Assembly: GCF_025602895.1 (NCBI RefSeq)
Contig: NW_026516231.1
Span: forward strand, 434,001 to 498,000
Length of the DNA: 64,000 bases
Source: Polychytrium aggregatum
Taxonomy: Eukaryota > Chytridiomycota > Chytridiomycetes > Polychytriales
Direction of reading: 5' to 3'
Part shown: piece by piece, positions 23,197 through 35,089 of the stretch
Layout of the letters: each line of letters opens with the position of its first letter
How positions within the stretch are numbered: the stretch's first letter is position 1
The notes under the pieces: generated by a model
Databases searched by the model: none
The model's input: the letters and a program-made list of their open reading frames with translations, nothing else
Told to the model about the DNA's origin: nothing
Translations under genes and position numbers: made by a program

Positions 23197-24010
23197 GTGT
23201 CTCCCACGTCGGTAGATATATCCACCATTGCTCATGCGACCCCGTCGCCATCATCCAATATATGCATTCCTCTCCCCTGCAGCCGCATCTGTTTCGATCT
23301 GGTATGCTGGTCGGCGAAATGGAGCCCTTCGTGTAAATGCTGGACTGCGTCAGCGAGCCGGCTTTCAGGATGCATGTTCCAGTCGTGCGTCGAATCCGGA
23401 TCCGCTTGGAATGGGAGAACAGAGACCAGCAAAATGGGAGCATTGTCACTGGGCTGCCTTTCACTGCCTCGTGCCAATCACTCTCCCCAGGCCAACTGCT
23501 CGTGAGCCAGCCCACCATTTCTTGTGGGAACCGCGCCAAGCTTGCCAAGCTGCCAACATGTACCCACAACTCATATCATATCTACATGTCCTTCATCAGC
23601 CGCAGCTTGGACTCGCCATCCCGGGCTTGCGGCTGCGCGACCCTACCACGGACTCGACCACCACCGATTGCACTTTCGAGGCGATAGCTGGGCTCATGCC
23701 ACCCGGCTCGTGAATCACGCTGTTCATTGACTCCACCATTGAAACAATGAGTCTTCTCAGTGGAATTCCCGGCTGCATTTGACAATAGACATGCCTCATT
23801 ACAGAGGAATCGTTGGAATTCCAATGATCTGATCATTATCATGGCCGAGATTATATACCTGGACATCCTCCCTCCCTGAGAGAGCGACATTAGATACATA
23901 GACCATCGCCACGTCCACTGATCTTTTGCTACTGTCGTCGCATCTTCCTCTGGCACTATCGCTTTCTTGTTTCTGTTCCCGTCTGTCTCTCTCGTCTACC
24001 GACAGCCAAA
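23197..24010. other. Intergenic, BRF1 to GT15 gene
   Basis: About 810 bases between co-oriented genes. The proximal 90 bases before the GT15 ATG are strongly pyrimidine-rich, as in many fungal 5' leaders. A TATATA string lies at 23852-23857. I see no protein gene. Confidence 0.5.
23852..23857 (+). promoter_or_regulatory. Candidate TATA element of the GT15 gene
   Basis: TATATA about 155 bases upstream of the ATG, followed by a CT-rich leader up to the start codon. Position and context fit a fungal core promoter, but nothing else supports it. Confidence 0.35.
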
Positions 24011-25706
24011 ATGAGAAGACCCGGATACTTTATTGTGCTCACGCTCTCCTGCACGCTGGTGTTCCTCTATGCAATCGAGCTTTCGCTGCGCAACTCCTGG
24101 CGCTCGTCCGAGGATATCGTCGTCCGGGCATCGTCAAAGGGCAGCATGGCTCCATACAAGATCCATCCCGAGCAGTTGAAGATCAAGGATCTGCCGTATC
24201 GGCATGTGCCTGGTCGGGAGAATGCTTGCATCATCATGCTGGCACGCAACTCGGACAGGGACGATGTCGTCAAGACCCTCGCCACGTTCGAGCCCACCTT
24301 CAACGCCCGCTTTCTGTATCCGTATGTGTTTTTCAACCAAGAGCCCTTCGATGACGACTTCAAGGCCGCGGTCTCCAGTGCGACAGAGGCAGAGGTCCGC
24401 TTCGAGCTGATCCCGCAGGATCAGTGGTCCATTCCTTCCCGCTACGACCGATCGGCCGTGCTGGAGTCCTTCAGGAAGCAGGGCGAGCGACCCGGCCTCA
24501 AGGCCGATTTGGAGAACTACCATCACATGTGCCGCTACTTCTCTGGGTTCTTTGCCACCCATCCAGCCCTGAGGGAGTTCAAGTACTACTGGAGGGTGGG
24601 TTGCGGGCCGATGGCTCTCTGTTGTCTGCTGCCTACTGTTGGTGTCTGCTGTCGGTGCCTGTTGTTGATCCGTCGGCTTGCGACAGTCGACGGATATGGG
24701 AGGTCTCGGATGGCATTGTCGATATCCTGGCTCGCATCGACACTGCAATGGATCTTGTCGCTGAGCACTAACTCTGTTGCGGTTGCGACACGATTCTCGC
24801 CTCATTCCACCTGTGTGGTCAACTTACATCCCCATCCAGATCGAGCCCGACGTTTCCTATTACTGCACGCTCGACTATGATCCGTTTGAGCTGATGCGAA
24901 AGTGGAACAAGACCTACGGCTTCACTTTTGTTGGGGTCGAGGATCCGTGGACGGTGCCGACGCTTTGGAACTCGACCCTGGAGTATCTCCACTCGCGCAG
25001 CCGGAGCTTTCCACCCCACCTGCGGGCCTTTGACCAGCGAACCGGCAACGAGCCCGAGTCTGAAAGTGACTACAACTACTTTTACTTTTTCAACAACTTT
25101 GAGATTGCCGATCTCGATTTTTTCCGATCCGACGAGTACCTGGACTACTTCAAGTTTCTGGACGACAGAGGCGGATTCTTTTTCGAGCGATGGGGAGATG
25201 CCCCCGTTCATACCCTTGGGGCCGCCCTCTTTCTTGATCCGAGTCAGATGCAGTATTTCCATGACGTTGGTGAGTTGCTGGTGCTAGCTGCGGATTAGAC
25301 GGTGCAGTGGCCGATTGGATGCGCAAAGTGGCTGCGGCCGTATGATGAGTGATGGCATGGACGAGAATCGTCTCCAACTCACTCGCTGTGTGATATAGGA
25401 TACCGACACGGGCCAATTACCCACTGTCCCGCGAATCTTCCAGAGTACGGCATAACCAACAAGAACTGTCACTGTCGGGATCGAATGCCCGAGGTAGGCC
25501 GCTCATGGGGATGTGTGCTTGATGCTTGGTGCCTGGCTGATGCCTGGTTGGTGCCTGCACAACACACATCGCTTCCGAGACTCACCGACTGCGATTTTCA
25601 TCGGCAGGACCCTGACCAGCGCATCTCGGAATCACCCTGGGATGACGCTCTCAAACACTACCTTCGCGTTGTCCCCGAGCTCAGCCTCGAGAAGCATCTG
25701 CGCTGA
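24011..25706 (+). CDS. Alpha-1,2-mannosyltransferase, GT15 (KRE2/MNT1/KTR) family
   Basis: Golgi enzyme that adds mannose from GDP-mannose to N- or O-linked glycans. Four exons (24011-24595, 24840-25269, 25399-25493, 25608-25706) total 1209 bases and encode 402 residues, as usual for the family. Residues 5-21 form a signal anchor (YFIVLTLSCTLVFLYAI), giving type II topology. Signatures in order: ENACIIMLARNSDRDDV, FFNQEPFDDDFK, the region EFKYYWR with the next exon IEPDVSYYCTLDYDPFELMR, YGFTFVGVEDPWTVPTLW, the hallmark NNFEIADLDFFRSDEYLDYF with the conserved Glu, GGFFFERWGDAPVHTLGAAL, and the short exon with YRHGPITHCP. The FkbM-type gene follows 627 bases later in the same orientation. Confidence 0.95.
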
Positions 25707-26333
25707 ACGCGCTCGTCTCGAGAGCCCACATCAGACGCAGGACTGTGGTAGCCAGGTCTCCTTTGGGGATGGTGCCGCACTGGCAGGGCTGTGGGTCCTG
25801 TGGGGAGTCCCACGCCGTCGCAGTCTATCCTGCATTGTGAGCGCGGTGCTTCGTGTGCCAGATACTCAAAGTGTAGCCGTGCAGCGCCGCTGATGAAGAC
25901 GGGCTCAGGAAAGCCCAGGAAATGTACTCTGCATTCTCGTCAGCTGGAAGGGCATCCCAGCCATCGGGAAGATGCGCAGCATGTGTGGCACACGGATGTC
26001 ACATGTCGCCTGGCGACAGCCAATCAGGCGCCTGTGGCACCGCCCCGCCACCAGCCGCCACCAGCCGGAGCCAGCCGGAGCCAGTTGGCTGTCCGGTGCC
26101 AACACGCGCACCGTCGCACAGGACGTGCCCATCCCTTGTTGTCCCTTCACCGCCACACACACACAGTGTCACGCGCTGTGGGGCCGGGCTCGTGGTCCGC
26201 GACCACCCGTACATTTCGTACATCGCCGATCCGCCGCTTTCTCCCCCCCCATAGTCTTCTCCTGCCTCGTTGTACCTGCTGCAGACCCACCGCCGTCACC
26301 CGCTCCGTTCCCAGTCCGAGACAGATCCAGGCC
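25707..26333. other. Intergenic, GT15 to FkbM gene
   Basis: About 630 bases between co-oriented genes. An open frame continues through it from 25791 into the FkbM gene, but the segment before 26334 has no family similarity and looks like promoter and leader sequence. It is C-rich, with a short CAGCCG/GGAGCC duplication near 26040-26085. Confidence 0.5.
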
Positions 26334-27386
26334 ATGCCGACCACAATCCGAGCGAGCAGAAAGTTCCTGCTTCTGGTCCCCGTCGTCGTAATGCTCATCG
26401 TTGTTGCTGTGATGGTCATGTCGGAAGACTTTGATCCCCGCAGCAGCTTCTTTGGGCAGCAGTCCTACGACCGCCAGGCCGATGAAAACGACCAAGGCCG
26501 CCAGCACCGGCACGGCGACCACCAGCAGCATCACCACGACCACCATGGAGCCTACAACCACGGCTCGAACAACCCTGTCCCTCCCGTCCCACCGAGCTAC
26601 CAAATCCCCGACGACCCTCAGTTCTATCGCTCCCAGAGCGGCCAAGACAGATGGATCCTCAAGTGGTTCCAGAACGCCACGCAGACCCGTATTCCTTTTG
26701 CCGGAAAGGGCGTCTTCATCGAGTTTGGTGCTCGCGATGGCCTGGACGACTCCAACACCTATCTCTTTGAGTCGTCCTTCGGCTGGCGTGGCATCTTGGC
26801 CGAAGCCATCCCCCAGGAGCAAAAGTCGATCATGGTCAACCGACAGAACTCTGCTGTCGTCGACGCCGGCATCTGCAACACTGGCAAGGCTCAGTTCTAT
26901 GCCCTGGACAAGGCCAGCGGATGGAACGGCATCGTCGACTCGTACGATCAACAGCGCAAGGACAAGATCGATACAGTGGCCTCCAAGATCGAGGTGTTTT
27001 GTGTCCGTCTCGACACCCTCGTCGAGTACTTTGGCCTCCGCCGGGTCAACTACATGTCTGTCGACACCGAGGGCTCGGAGCTGTCGTCCCTCATGACCTT
27101 CCCGTGGTCCAAAGTCGTGGTGGATCTGGTTGGCGTCGAGATCCTCGTCGGTTCCGAGCCCGGCAGAGCCGAGAACCGCCAGCAGATCATTTCGTTCATG
27201 GGCCGCAACGGATATGAGCCTGTGCATGAGTTCACCGTCGGAGGCGACACCCACGACCTGTTCTTTGCCCCTGGGCCACACCGGTCGCATCCCGCTCCAA
27301 TCGTCTCCGACAGCGACTTGTTCATGGACCAAAGCCATTTTCTGGAACAGCGTCGCATGTGCCAGCTGCTTGGTCGCTGCCTCTAG
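26334..27386 (+). CDS. FkbM-family SAM-dependent methyltransferase, type II membrane protein
   Basis: Intronless, 350 residues. Basic N-terminus, then a transmembrane anchor at about residues 11-29 (FLLLVPVVVMLIVVAVMVM). A short linker follows with nine histidines between residues 58 and 76, then Pro-rich sequence. The catalytic domain starts at about 97 (FYRSQSGQDRWILKWF). It holds the SAM-binding motif GVFIEFGARDGLDDSNTYLF, GWRGILAEAIPQEQ and the FkbM landmark VNYMSVDTEGSELSSLMTF. FkbM enzymes typically O-methylate sugars or other hydroxyls, so a lumenal Golgi/ER glycan methyltransferase is likely; the substrate is inference. I chose the ATG at 26334 because it directly precedes the basic residues and the anchor. 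It lies next to the GT15 mannosyltransferase. Confidence 0.88.
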   Translation: MPTTIRASRKFLLLVPVVVMLIVVAVMVMSEDFDPRSSFFGQQSYDRQADENDQGRQHRHGDHQQHHHDHHGAYNHGSNNPVPPVPPSYQIPDDPQFYRSQSGQDRWILKWFQNATQTRIPFAGKGVFIEFGARDGLDDSNTYLFESSFGWRGILAEAIPQEQKSIMVNRQNSAVVDAGICNTGKAQFYALDKASGWNGIVDSYDQQRKDKIDTVASKIEVFCVRLDTLVEYFGLRRVNYMSVDTEGSELSSLMTFPWSKVVVDLVGVEILVGSEPGRAENRQQIISFMGRNGYEPVHEFTVGGDTHDLFFAPGPHRSHPAPIVSDSDLFMDQSHFLEQRRMCQLLGRCL

Positions 27387-28519
27387 TGATGCGATCTGAC
27401 ACTGGAAGTGTCGTCGTCGATAGAATCGGTTCTCGATTTCGGTTGGAACATAGATGACAAACGCATGTGGCTATGGCCATAGATAGGACGCATGCCCCCC
27501 TTTCTGAACACTCCCAAACTCAGCTGCAATCAATCGCACCCTCGCCATCTGAATATAGCCTGCTTGAGCGCATGTACGTCTCATTCAGAAAACAAACGGG
27601 ACACCACGCCCGCTTCCATGAACATGTAGTATGTGATGAGCTTGCATCAAGCTATAAATAAACAGATCACTTTGGCAGCCTCTGAGTGAAGACCACCGGT
27701 CGCTCTCCGCCTCCGCAATCGCTTGCTGTGGAGATCGAGTCGCTTGAATCGCCGTCGCCTGGGTGGTGCCTTTCGCTTGGGGGAGCCAGCTGTGCGAAAA
27801 AGAAGCGTCGATGGCTGGCTCTGCTCTTAGGCAAGAGTGAATCTCCTCAAATCCAGCGCATTTTTGGGCTGGCAGCGATGCCCACAATGGCGTCCTTGAT
27901 TCGGATCCAGAGTCGCATCACAGAATGGCCATGACCAGCGCGCGATGTGTTGAGGCAACAACATATTTGTTCAACGCTCAGAATCCGGGTGCCTCGATTG
28001 GCTGTAGTCAGGCTGCGTCCAACACCTCCCGCCCTGGCTCTCTGCTGCTTGGATTTGCCCGGCTTTGCTTTCCGTCATTGGCCGTCAGCAGCCGAGAGGG
28101 AGTGGCACTGGCCTGAAACACGCGCATCCCGGCTTCGATCTCCTCCTTCCGCCCTTCCGTTGCAATCTGCCGAAATCCGTCGCAGCCAGCGCCTTCCTCG
28201 TTGCCGGAGCCGCTTCTCCAGCAACACTGACTCGGTGGCTCTATCAGAATGACCCAAGTGGCATCTGCATTCATCAACGAGTTGCTTGGCGTCAGCAATC
28301 CGGAGCAGGTGAATGGCGGCATCAGCCGTTGCCACTTTTGCTGTCGCTGCTACCCCTCCTCGAACCTCGGGCACATCCGCATCGAACCCCAAGATGTTTA
28401 AACCACACGGCGGAGCCATTGTCCGACAGCACCGCCCTATCCATTACCAGACGGCATCGTCCTAACCATCTCGCCAATCGCATATCGCATCAACCATCTG
28501 TCCTTCTCGTGTCGCCATC
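27387..28519. other. Intergenic, FkbM gene to VPS52
   Basis: About 1.1 kb between co-oriented genes. TATAAATA at 27653-27660 overlaps AATAAA at 27657-27662. The latter could be the FkbM polyadenylation signal, though it lies 270 bases past the stop. I find no conserved reading frame on either strand. Confidence 0.45.
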
Positions 28520-31500
28520 ATGGCATCGGCTCGGGATGGAATGTCACCACAGGTTGATCTTGCTCCGGCCGGGGCCGAAGTCGCCGACTCGACTGAGGAC
28601 CTGAACAATTTTTCGTACGAAGAGGTCGACGGTATGCCGACCCTTGATGGCATTCCATCCTTGATGGCATGCCTGCCCCTTGATGGCACAATCTCTTGGC
28701 CTTGATGCAGCTCCTGGACTGCTCTGACCCTGCAGTGCTTATGGACATACGGCAGCGCTATCGTCTTGATGCCCTTACCTCGTTTGCACCAACTGATAAT
28801 CGCCCGCATCTCGAATCGTGTGGGTGGGTCTGGGCCGGACTCCAGACAGAATCAGCGAGTTCCAGGGCGACGACTTGGTTCGAGAGGCACTAGAGAAGGT
28901 AAGAGCGAGTTGGCTTGGGCCAGGGCCTTGACTCTCTGTCGGCCGAGGCAATCTGTCTCATGCCCTACCCTCATACTGTCCTCATACTGTCCTTGCTTTA
29001 CCCAGGGGCTCGATTTGCGTGAATATTCGAAAAAGACGCAAGAGGAGCTGAAGGCGTTGGAGCAAGAGCACATTCTCGACTGTATGTGTCGCTGTGGCCC
29101 TTGGTTGCCGTCAGCCGGAGAAGCACCGCTGGAGCAGTTGGGTCCGACCACGCCGAGCTAGACTTGGCCCGACCCGACCAATCTAATCGATACTGCCATC
29201 AGATGCCAAGCAAGCCCAGGCTCTGGTTGATTTGTACAACGAAATCGAGGTGCGTCTTCGAATTCTCCATCCACCATCCAGCCGATATCCAGCCGAATGA
29301 TGATAACGAGCAAGTTGTGCGGCTCCTGGCATGCCTACCCGTCCTAACAACGGTGTGTCCGATATGATCCGCTGGATTGCTGCGACCACAGTCGTGCGAC
29401 GACATCCTCGGCAACATGCAAAGTCTACTGACGGGGTTCCAAGAGAACCTCGGCCAGATTAGCGGCGAGATTGCAACCCTCCAGGACAAATCAAAGGAGA
29501 TGACGATCAAGCTCAAGAACAGGACGGTAGGGTGCTGTGCGGCGCTTTTCAGTGTGCCTGGCATGTCCTCGAGCTGCTGCATCAAGCCTGAGATGAACGG
29601 ATGAACGGCACACAGGCGGCCATGGCCGGCATCAATCTGGCGGTCACACCGGACTGATGCAGCTGCCATGGGTTTCTGTTATCCACTCTCCAACATCAAC
29701 CAGTTGGCCCAGTCGTCACTCGGATCCTCGCTAGATGGAATAGTCATTGGCTCAGACTTGATTATGTATGTCGTGAGTCGACCAAGCGCATCCCCGATCC
29801 TCGGTTGCGCATCCTGCGGATACTGCAGCATGCTGATGTGTGGCGGCCCTCCTGGTTGCGTTCTTGACGGATCCAGCAAAATCTGCGAAGGCGAAGTCAA
29901 TGAGTTTTTCGTCCAGCACCTGTCGGATCTCAACGACAAGATGACATACATGAAAGCCCAGCAACACAACAAAGTCCCTATCAAAGCCTTCAAGGAACTG
30001 TTTCCAGAAGTCGAGAGGCTGAGACTGAGGGCAAGTGCACATCCGGAGCATCGGCTGAGCGGACAACCGAGACGCTGGTGCCACTCGCTGCCTCGGCCAA
30101 GCTCAGTATCAGCCAGGCGCAGTTTAACTTCCTGCGATCCTCACATTGGCTCGTCTCGTCTCGTTTTGTCTTGTTTCATTGTATCACACATCGATATCAC
30201 CATTACTTGGCGCGGCAGGCTGCGGAAAAGTCTCGGGACTATCTGCTGAAAAAGATCGAGTCTCTCAAGTCGCCCAACACCAACATCGTCATCATCCAGC
30301 AAAACATGCTGCTCAAGTTCAAGGAGCTGTATTGGTTTCTGTTCGAACGTCACGGCGAAGCGGCTGCTGAAATACGTGCCAACTACATCATCACAGTGGG
30401 CAACTACTTTTTGGCGTCCTTCGACAAGTACATCAAGTCCATGCAGAAGCTTCAGGTGAGGACCCAAGAGTCCGGTTGTGGGCCACGCCCGACCGTCGTT
30501 GGCATTCAGCGGCCGGGGCATGTGCAAGTCGGGACCCGGCTCGCCCTCAGTCCGACTTGCGGCAGAGCAATCCATGCGCGCGACCATGCTGGGTTTATCC
30601 TCTTGGACGGGACTGACAGGATTCCCTTGTGGCTCATTGTCGAAACCTTCAGACCATCATAGCCGATCGACTTGACCTCATAGGCTGCGAGGAAAGCGCC
30701 AAGCGAGGTAAAATATCGGTCGTGCGATCTCGATCGCTTGGAGATTGCATTCTCTGTAGCAACGGTGCTGGGCTTCGCCACGGATCTGAAGCAATGCAGG
30801 CTGATTATACAGCTCCCTCCATACACTGGATCCCATCGCCAAGGTCTCTTTAGCGGGAAACTGGCACTGAAGGACAAAACAAACGTCTTTACATTGGGAG
30901 ACCGCATCAACGCCCTGGTGAATCCGGACTCGGGCATCATTCTGGCGCATGTAGCTGAGGAGCAGAGCCTGGTAAGCATTGGCAGCGTGTTCCGATCAAT
31001 GTGCAGCTGTGGAATAGTTCGCTGCCAATCTCTGCCAAGGTCAGCTGATTGACATTGGACGACGGCTCGGTCGCCGTCTGGGTGTGTTGGTCCAGAAATT
31101 CCCGTTTGAAGCAGTCTTCAAGAGCGTCAGCAGGTTGCTGATGGACAATTCGTCATCCGAGTACATCTTCACCATCGACTTTTTCAACACTCCTCGCAAG
31201 TCCAAGCCGGCCGGGATGACGCTCGAGCCCATGGGCCTGGCATTCACCGAGGTCTTTGAGCCGACACTGAAACTCGTGCAGGTGAGTTGGCGACGTGACT
31301 AGCGGCCGCTTTGCCCGCCTCTTCTGCCCCACCCACGATCTGGTGGCCAGTGATCCCATGTCGCGACGCACATTGCGGCTGCACACTCGACTGCTGCCGA
31401 CGATGAACTTTGGTGTTGTCCACAGGGATACATCAAACAAGTGACCGAGAGCAGCTTCGACGCCGTCGGGGTTCTGCTCTGCATCCGCCTCAACAACCAA

Positions 31501-32995
31501 AACATGCGCATCATGCAAAAGCGGCGGATTCCGTGTCTCGAAAACTTCATGATGGCCATCAACATGCTGCTGTGGCCGCGCTTTCAGTTGATTTTGGACA
31601 TGCACATCGACAGTCTGCGAAAGGCAGTGCCATCTCGACTCATGGCTGTCAAGGACGTGACGCCGCACTATGTGAGTGGTTTTGCGGATTTGCAGCACCA
31701 CCAGGCTCGCGGTGGAGCATGGAGCGTGGCGACAGGGACGTATCCAAATCACTCAGACGTCTTCCTTCGCAAGATCACACGGCGCTATGCCGAGTTTTCG
31801 GCCTCGATTCTGACACTCAACCAAGGATATCAAGATGCGCTTCTGGTTCACAGGCAAGTGCATGGTCAATCGCATGGATAAGCCCATCTGCACTATTCGC
31901 TGAGGCGTTGTCTCGCCAGTGGCCTGGGTGAGAATCCAGCCGACCATACAGCCCGTGTATTGACAGTGGTTTGGGCTGGGCTATCAGCCTCCAGAGACTC
32001 CGATCCGAAGTCGAGTCCCTGCTTCTGAGGATGTCTGTCGAATTCTCCGACACGAAGAGCAGGGTGATTTTCTTGATCAACAACTTTGATCTCGTTGTGA
32101 CGATTCTCAGCGTACGTACACAGGCCCGCTATGCTTGCTCATGGGTATTGGCCTGCGTTGTTTCTGCTTGTGCTGCTCGCCTGGCATCTGGACTGACCTG
32201 ACGACCTTTGACCGCCCCTCCAGGAATACACGGCGTCGTCGTTCGAAGAGGAGAAGGCCTACTTTGCAGGCATTCTCGAGAACAGAACAGATGAGTTCGT
32301 CGAGGAGGAGCTGCGTCCCTATTTCGGAACGTTGATGGGTCTTGTTGCCGAAGGCGAGCAACATCCTGACCTGCTCAAGATGGACGGTGGTAGGCATGCA
32401 GTACGGTTTGGATGCACCTGGCTGTTTCGGATTGCAGGATCGCTGCTGGCTCTGCGTGTCATTGACGCAATCCTGTCTATCCGCGGCAATGCGCCCGCGG
32501 CCCTCAGACAAGTTTGAACGCATCGCCGACAACTTCAACAACTCGTGGAAGCAAGCCATCGGAACAATCAACAACTCCATCATCCAGTCCTTCACGAACT
32601 TCCAGAACGGCGCCCGCATTCTGCAAAGTGCCCTGACTCGACTGCTTCTGTACTACAAGCGGTTCCTGGTTCTGTGGGAGAAGCGATTCGGCAGCCGCAA
32701 GCAGCGTGTACAGCCCGTGGGTCTGCAGAGCGTCATGGTGGAAATCAAAAAGTTTAGGTGAGTGCATGGGCGACATCAAAGACCTGCGGGGGGGGGCGAC
32801 GACGATGATCTGCGGGTGCGACGGCGAGGATCTGCGGGAGCGTCGTGGGAAGCGTCGCGAAGCTGCCAAGACCAACCCGTGTTCATTGCTTGCGTGGTCT
32901 CGTTGGCGTGTGGTGATTCCGATGTGTCATCGCCGCCAGCTCGCTAACTCCATCCACCCCCCCCCACACCAACAACCAGATCCAATTTCCAGTAA
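28520..32995 (+). CDS. VPS52: Vps52, GARP tethering-complex subunit
   Basis: Subunit of the GARP complex that tethers endosome-derived vesicles to the trans-Golgi. Many exons (about fifteen). N-terminus MASARDGMSPQV from 28520. Then LREYSKKTQEELKALEQEHI, a family motif, and CDDILGNMQSLLTGFQENLG followed by SGEIATLQDKSKEMTIKLKN, the conserved coiled-coil core. Later exons give DYLLKKIESLKSPNTNIVII, QQNMLLKFKELYWFLFERHG, ANYIITVGNYFLASFDKYIK, EYIFTIDFFNTPRKSKPAGM, and RRIPCLENFMMAINMLLWPR. The tail is WKQAIGTINNSIIQSFTNFQ, then LLLYYKRFLVLWEKRF, and the last exon SNFQ with TAA at 32993-32995. The order matches Vps52/Sac2 proteins throughout. Some middle exon edges are uncertain. Confidence 0.9.
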
Positions 32996-33654
32996 AAGCT
33001 GCTGGCCTGGCCGATGCGATGCCCGCCTCGGTCCGGATCATAGATAGAATGGGACCAGAGACACCGCACAAGTTGCAATATCACATTGTGCTCCGGAAGT
33101 GCCTGATGCTCGCCTTGATCTCAGCGGACTAGCAGCGGATGGGGTGGAGACAGAGCCGCTGGATGTGATCGTCCCAGCGCCTCGCCTCGGATGTATCGGA
33201 TATGTGCCGGGCCGTCGGGCTCGAGCTCGGATGGGCGGAGAGAAGCACCCTGGAGCAACCGCGCCACGCTCCACACCTCCGAGATGGCGCCAAAACAAAC
33301 GAGGGTGGATGTCAGGTGACCGCATCCACCCATGTCCGGCCGCGGTGATTGGCTGCCGCCGCTGGCTCGAGCCGGCTTGGCAGCTGAAGCCCCAACAAGG
33401 CGCGACCAGTATTTGAGGCAGGGGGAAGCCGAGGGGCACTTTCACCTCCCACGCCCTCCCCCGTCTTCTCACGCCCCGCCGTCCTCGGTGCAAGAGAAAC
33501 CGCGATCCGCCCCGAGCTCGATCTCAAGTGATATCCGAACAGTCTCGCTCTGCTTGCATCTCGCACGTCCCTTGATTTGATATCCGAGTCCGCTCGTCCC
33601 GCCGTCCAATTCAAAGCCAGCAAGCCAGCAAGCCAAGCACGTAACTGATCTACC
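32996..33654. other. Cofilin upstream region
   Basis: About 660 bases between VPS52 and cofilin, both plus. CT-rich sequence near 33440-33490 and an (AAGCCAGC)-like short repeat at 33615-33640 precede the ATG. I see no gene on either strand. Confidence 0.5.
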
Positions 33655-35089
33655 ATGGTAAGCCATGCGCTCGCGCACTTGGTACCTCTATGAGCGACCG
33701 CGTGGTGGAGGTGATCGGCCAATACCAAGAAGAGCCTCGCCCCCGCGTTCGTGGGTCGCTGATCTGGGAGCAGAAAGCGTCGCGTTTCGAGCGATTGATC
33801 GGTTCAGAGTTCACACCGCTGGTGATGCCCGCCGCGTGAGCGATCAGCATGCGCGACATCGATGTGTATGATCTCCATGCGTTGGTTGATCGACCTGAAT
33901 TCATGGCGGAGCAGTGGCAGGAGCCCGTCTGATCTTTGTGGGGCCGTGCGGTATTGGCATGGGGATTTGCATTGCGCACGTACAGCATCGTCGGGGCGAT
34001 GAGCGCCGCGGTACGGGATTCACTCTTGTTTCTCGTGCAGCCCGCGATTGTGTCTTGCCCGTTCAATATCGCATCTCGAGGCCCCGCCAGGATCAGCGAA
34101 CGCATGGGCCGGTTCATACCCAAGCCCAATAGCTCCATCGTCCTGGTGGCCGGCTCTCCTTTGCTTGTCTCTCTTGCTGCGACCCCATTGCGGCTCCTCC
34201 CATTGCACCACCACGAGGCCGTCGCTATTTTGATTGCGTTACTTCGCGTATTGCTGTGTCTGGATTGCTTCTCTTCCACATTGGCGCGGCGACAGGCTCG
34301 ATTGCTGCAGTGTGTATCTGGATCGATTCAGACACTCTCCTCCATACATCTAACCCTTCTCGGACTTGATTGCTCCTCCCGCAGGCTAGTGGAGTTGGAG
34401 TTCAAGACGCCGCCATCGAGGCCTATCAGGATCTCAAGATCCGCAAAAAGTACCGCTATGTGGTGTACCGATTAACCGACAACGCGACCGAGATCACCGT
34501 CGAGCGAAAGGTTGAGCAGGCCAACTACGAGGACTTTGTCAACTCGCTGCCCCCGAACGAGTGCCGATACGTGGTTTACGATTTCCAGTACGAGACCTCT
34601 GGCGAAGGCACTCGCAACAAGATCCTGTTTTACGTCTGGTAGGTTTGCTATTGATATAAATATGGGGCCGTCCTCGACTGAATTGGAAGCACACGGAGGC
34701 CGCCAGTGTTCGATTCCTGGGAACATGGCCCTGACCACCAGGCCCAATTCACGGTCACTGACTGGCCCTGCTGCGGTGAATCTACAGGTCTCCCGACTCG
34801 GCCAAGATCAAGCCCAAGATGCTGTATGCATCCAGCAAGGATGCCCTTCGCAAGAAGCTCGACGGCATCTACACCGAGATCCAGTGCACAGATCTCTCCG
34901 AGGTCAGCTACGAGGCCGTTTTCGACAAGGTATGTGCGCTCTCGACTGCAACAGGCAGTATCGGAACGGCTCCGTGAGGCAGCCTGCCCTGCATCCAGCA
35001 TGTATCTTGGCTGTGGTCGAGGCTCCATTCCTAACGCCCCTCCGCCCCACCAACTCTGATATGTGCAGGTCACTCGTATGACAAGTTAA
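33655..35089 (+). CDS. COF1: Cofilin / ADF actin-severing protein
   Basis: Binds and severs actin filaments in the cytoplasm. Four coding exons: 33655-33657 (only ATG), 34385-34638, 34788-34929 and 35069-35089, total 420 bases, 139 residues, close to yeast cofilin (143). After the ATG the donor is GTAAGC; the acceptor CAG at 34382-34384 precedes GCTAGTGGAGTT. The protein begins [20 protein letters not shown], with the N-terminal serine typically regulated by phosphorylation in this family at Ser3. It continues [61 protein letters not shown] (the actin-binding long helix), [14 protein letters not shown] and VTRMTS. A first intron right after the initiator region is also known in yeast COF1. 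The gene converges on ABD1. Confidence 0.94.

Noticed and set aside
26169-27338. 389-codon antisense frame over the FkbM gene
   Set aside because: Exact antisense of a well-conserved methyltransferase; a codon-bias shadow.
33650-34279. 209-codon minus-strand frame inside cofilin intron 1
   Set aside because: No recognisable domain and no supporting context; likely chance in GC-rich sequence.
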